In this document: piece by piece, positions 62,636 to 64,000 of the stretch
Layout of the letters: each line of letters begins with the position of its first letter
Position numbering within the stretch: the stretch's first letter is position 1
Source of the DNA: Jeotgalibacillus aurantiacus
Lineage (GTDB): Bacteria; Bacillota; Bacilli; Bacillales; Jeotgalibacillaceae
Direction of reading: 5' to 3'
NCBI RefSeq assembly: GCF_020595125.1
Contig: NZ_JACNMS010000002.1
Span: 310,001-374,000 of the forward strand
DNA length: 64,000 nucleotides
Program-made: the position numbers and the translations under genes
The notes under the pieces: generated by a model
The model's input: the letters and a program-made list of their open reading frames with translations, nothing else
Told to the model about the DNA's origin: nothing
Database searches by the model: none

Positions 62636-63606
62636 CGTTTCACCTCCTCACGATCAATGCCTGCAAGCACTGCAAGGAGGGTGTTTTTTTCAACTGTTCC
62701 AACAGGGTCACCATCATCAGTGACAGCTACATGGTCAAGCCCGTGTTTAAGCATAAACCGCACTGCTGATTGCAGGGACTCTTTTTTATCTAATGAGTGC
62801 TGGCTGGTTATGTCTGATATCATTGATGATTCAACAAATGAGGCAATACTCTGTTGTGAGGGATTAGACATGTGTGTTTGAATCCGTTCTTCTCCGATAA
62901 AAGACCGGACAAAATCATTTGCAGGATGTTCAACAAGCTCCTGAGGTGTAGCAATCTGCTCAATGACCCCGTCTTTCATCACGACAATTTCATCCGCAAT
63001 TTTCAGTGCTTCATCCATGTCGTGCGTGACAAAAACAATTGTCTTCTTAATGGATGACTGCAGCTGTTTTAATTCTTCCTGCAGCTGTTCCCTGCTGATT
63101 GGATCGAGTGCACTGAACGGTTCATCCATTAAAATGATAGGCGGTTCACCCGCAAGCGCTCTGACTACGCCGACACGCTGCTGCTGTCCACCGCTCAGCT
63201 CAAGTGGATAACGCTTCTTATAAATGTCCGGCTCAAGGCCGACAAGTTTCAGAAGTTCATCGACGCGTTCCATGTACTCATTTTTCTTTTTGCCTTTCAG
63301 CTTCGGGATCAGGCCTACATTTTCCTCAATTGTCATATGGGGAAACAGCCCAATCCGCTGAATGACATAGCCAATATTCCTTCTTAATTCCACCTCACTG
63401 ACCTGACTCGTATCCTTTCCGTCGATTTCGATGGTTCCGGAAGAAATACTGATCAGCCGGTTAATCATCTTCATTGTAGTCGTTTTGCCGCAGCCGCTTG
63501 GACCAATCAGCGCTACAAGCTTACCTTCTTCAATATGTAAGTTCATGTCTTTAATGGCTTCTGTGCCATCTTCAAAGGTTTTTGAAACATTTTTAAATAC
63601 AATCAT
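62632..63606 (-). CDS. Compatible-solute ABC transporter ATPase with CBS region
   Basis: 324 aa. Walker A 'GPSGCGKTTT', signature 'LSGGQQQRVGVVRALAG', Walker B 'PIILMDEPFSALD', H-loop 'VTHDMDEAL'. The C-terminal part (about 235-324) has one recognisable CBS-type segment 'SLQSAVRFMLKHGLDHVAVTDDGDPVGTVEKNTLL'; OpuCA proteins usually have two complete CBS domains, so it is shortened. CBS domains sense ionic strength or nucleotides. First gene of the operon; the start has GGGGGT upstream. Confidence 0.9.
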   Translation of the reverse strand: MIVFKNVSKTFEDGTEAIKDMNLHIEEGKLVALIGPSGCGKTTTMKMINRLISISSGTIEIDGKDTSQVSEVELRRNIGYVIQRIGLFPHMTIEENVGLIPKLKGKKKNEYMERVDELLKLVGLEPDIYKKRYPLELSGGQQQRVGVVRALAGEPPIILMDEPFSALDPISREQLQEELKQLQSSIKKTIVFVTHDMDEALKIADEIVVMKDGVIEQIATPQELVEHPANDFVRSFIGEERIQTHMSNPSQQSIASFVESSMISDITSQHSLDKKESLQSAVRFMLKHGLDHVAVTDDGDPVGTVEKNTLLAVLAGIDREEVKR

Positions 63607-63877
63607 AGATCTACCCCCAATTTCATTCTTTTTTTCTTAATTCCCTAGTAAAAACGTCATAAACATTTTTTATCGTTTTTTGTCGGTGTTTGTATTATTA
63701 TTTTTCGAGAAAAGAAACTTGAAGAAATTTTTATCGTTAGTACCGGGCTTTTCATGATAAAATAGACCATATGAACTTCACTTGAATAAGACGGTTTTAC
63801 TTAGTGGTTCTCATACATAAATATGGATTAATAAGTGAATTTACATGAATTTCACGGTAAGATAAGGGGATTATTAA
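63607..63877. other. Divergent intergenic region, transporter / plsY
   Basis: An A+T-rich region between two divergent genes. A TAAAAT at about 63759 is a possible plsY -10, but no convincing -35 or operator is visible on either strand, so no promoter is assigned. Osmotic regulation of the transporter cannot be judged from it. Confidence 0.5.
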
Positions 63878-64000
63878 ATGGAATTTGTTGTTTTGTTTCT
63901 TGCAGCATACATAATCGGGTCCATCCCGTCCGGTCTCTGGATAGGGAAAGCATTTTTCAAGAAGGATATTCGAAATTTTGGCAGTGGAAATTTAGGGGCA
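63878..64000 (+). CDS. plsY: Glycerol-3-phosphate acyltransferase PlsY, 5' part
   Basis: 41 codons visible, running off the window. '[36 protein letters not shown]' is the conserved PlsY start, with the GSIPSG loop and the 'GSGNxGA' phosphate motif. It acylates glycerol-3-phosphate using acyl phosphate in membrane lipid synthesis. AAGGGGA precedes the ATG. The gene sits near parE-parC as in B. subtilis (yneS). Confidence 0.92.
   Translation, partial: MEFVVLFLAAYIIGSIPSGLWIGKAFFKKDIRNFGSGNLGA

Overview
The window is about 64 kb of chromosome from a low-GC Gram-positive bacterium of the order Bacillales (Bacillaceae or Planococcaceae type). The evidence is strong AGGAGG-type ribosome binding sites with frequent TTG and GTG starts, T-box and preQ1 riboswitches, sigma-A, sigma-B-like and sigma-W-like promoters, a Rok-type nucleoid protein, TelA/XpaC, ArlRS next to odhAB, and a parE-parC-CoA-binding-plsY neighbourhood like that of Bacillus subtilis. 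The genus cannot be fixed from the sequence alone. The strongly acidic exported binding proteins and a glycine-betaine-type uptake operon would suit a salt-tolerant organism, but that is inference. I see no rRNA, tRNA, CRISPR array, prophage or insertion sequence. The window is mostly core metabolism.

Layout. 1-1212: 3' part of a CrtI-like FAD oxidoreductase. 1216-8498: tryptophan operon trpEGDCFBA behind one sigma-A promoter and two tandem Trp T-boxes, ending in a structured repeat and a terminator. 8550-20345: arlRS-like two-component system, odhAB (2-oxoglutarate dehydrogenase E1/E2), a small Sda-like gene on the minus strand, a C45-type hydrolase, a short conserved protein, a Rok-like regulator, and a MoxR ATPase/VWA pair. 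20407-26201: small genes, the xpaC-telA operon with a sigma-W-type promoter, an ArsR-type regulator, DUF1033, an AI-2E-family permease, and a cold-shock gene flanked by two DUF1232 proteins. 26238-34147: ABC-F ATPase, MhqD-like hydrolase with an MhqR-type operator, PadR-type regulator, aminotransferase, CvfB, E. coli-type SpeD, a YdjM-like protein with a LexA-like box, and an Lmo0937-type membrane peptide.

34195-41248: LCP ligase, MsrA, the preQ1-controlled queCDE operon followed by a small membrane protein, YdjO, three small stress-type genes of which two share a divergent pair of sigma-B-like promoters, and a PAP2-SDR pair. 41321-44597: hom-thrC-thrB. 44818-47507: small membrane protein, then a three-gene unit (unknown, DUF1499, MerA/Lpd-like flavoprotein) with a good sigma-B-like promoter. 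47774-51100: proline synthesis proC-proB-proA. 51396-53544: a two-domain gamma-glutamylcyclotransferase-like protein and a secreted SGNH hydrolase. 53583-59497: alanine/glycine:sodium symporter, parC and parE. 59731-63606: CoA-binding protein and a compatible-solute ABC transporter with one permease and two tandem, closely similar binding lipoproteins. 63878-64000: 5' end of plsY.

The least ordinary parts are: the tandem T-boxes with different discriminator-pairing bases; a family of about 115-bp palindromic intergenic elements (two close copies plus one diverged relative); the unlisted TTG-started Sda-like gene; likely MhqR, LexA, sigma-W and sigma-B sites that place several orphan genes in stress regulons; the small membrane protein at the end of the que operon; the DUF1499/flavoprotein operon; and the duplicated binding proteins of the solute transporter. 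No clearly new large system was found.
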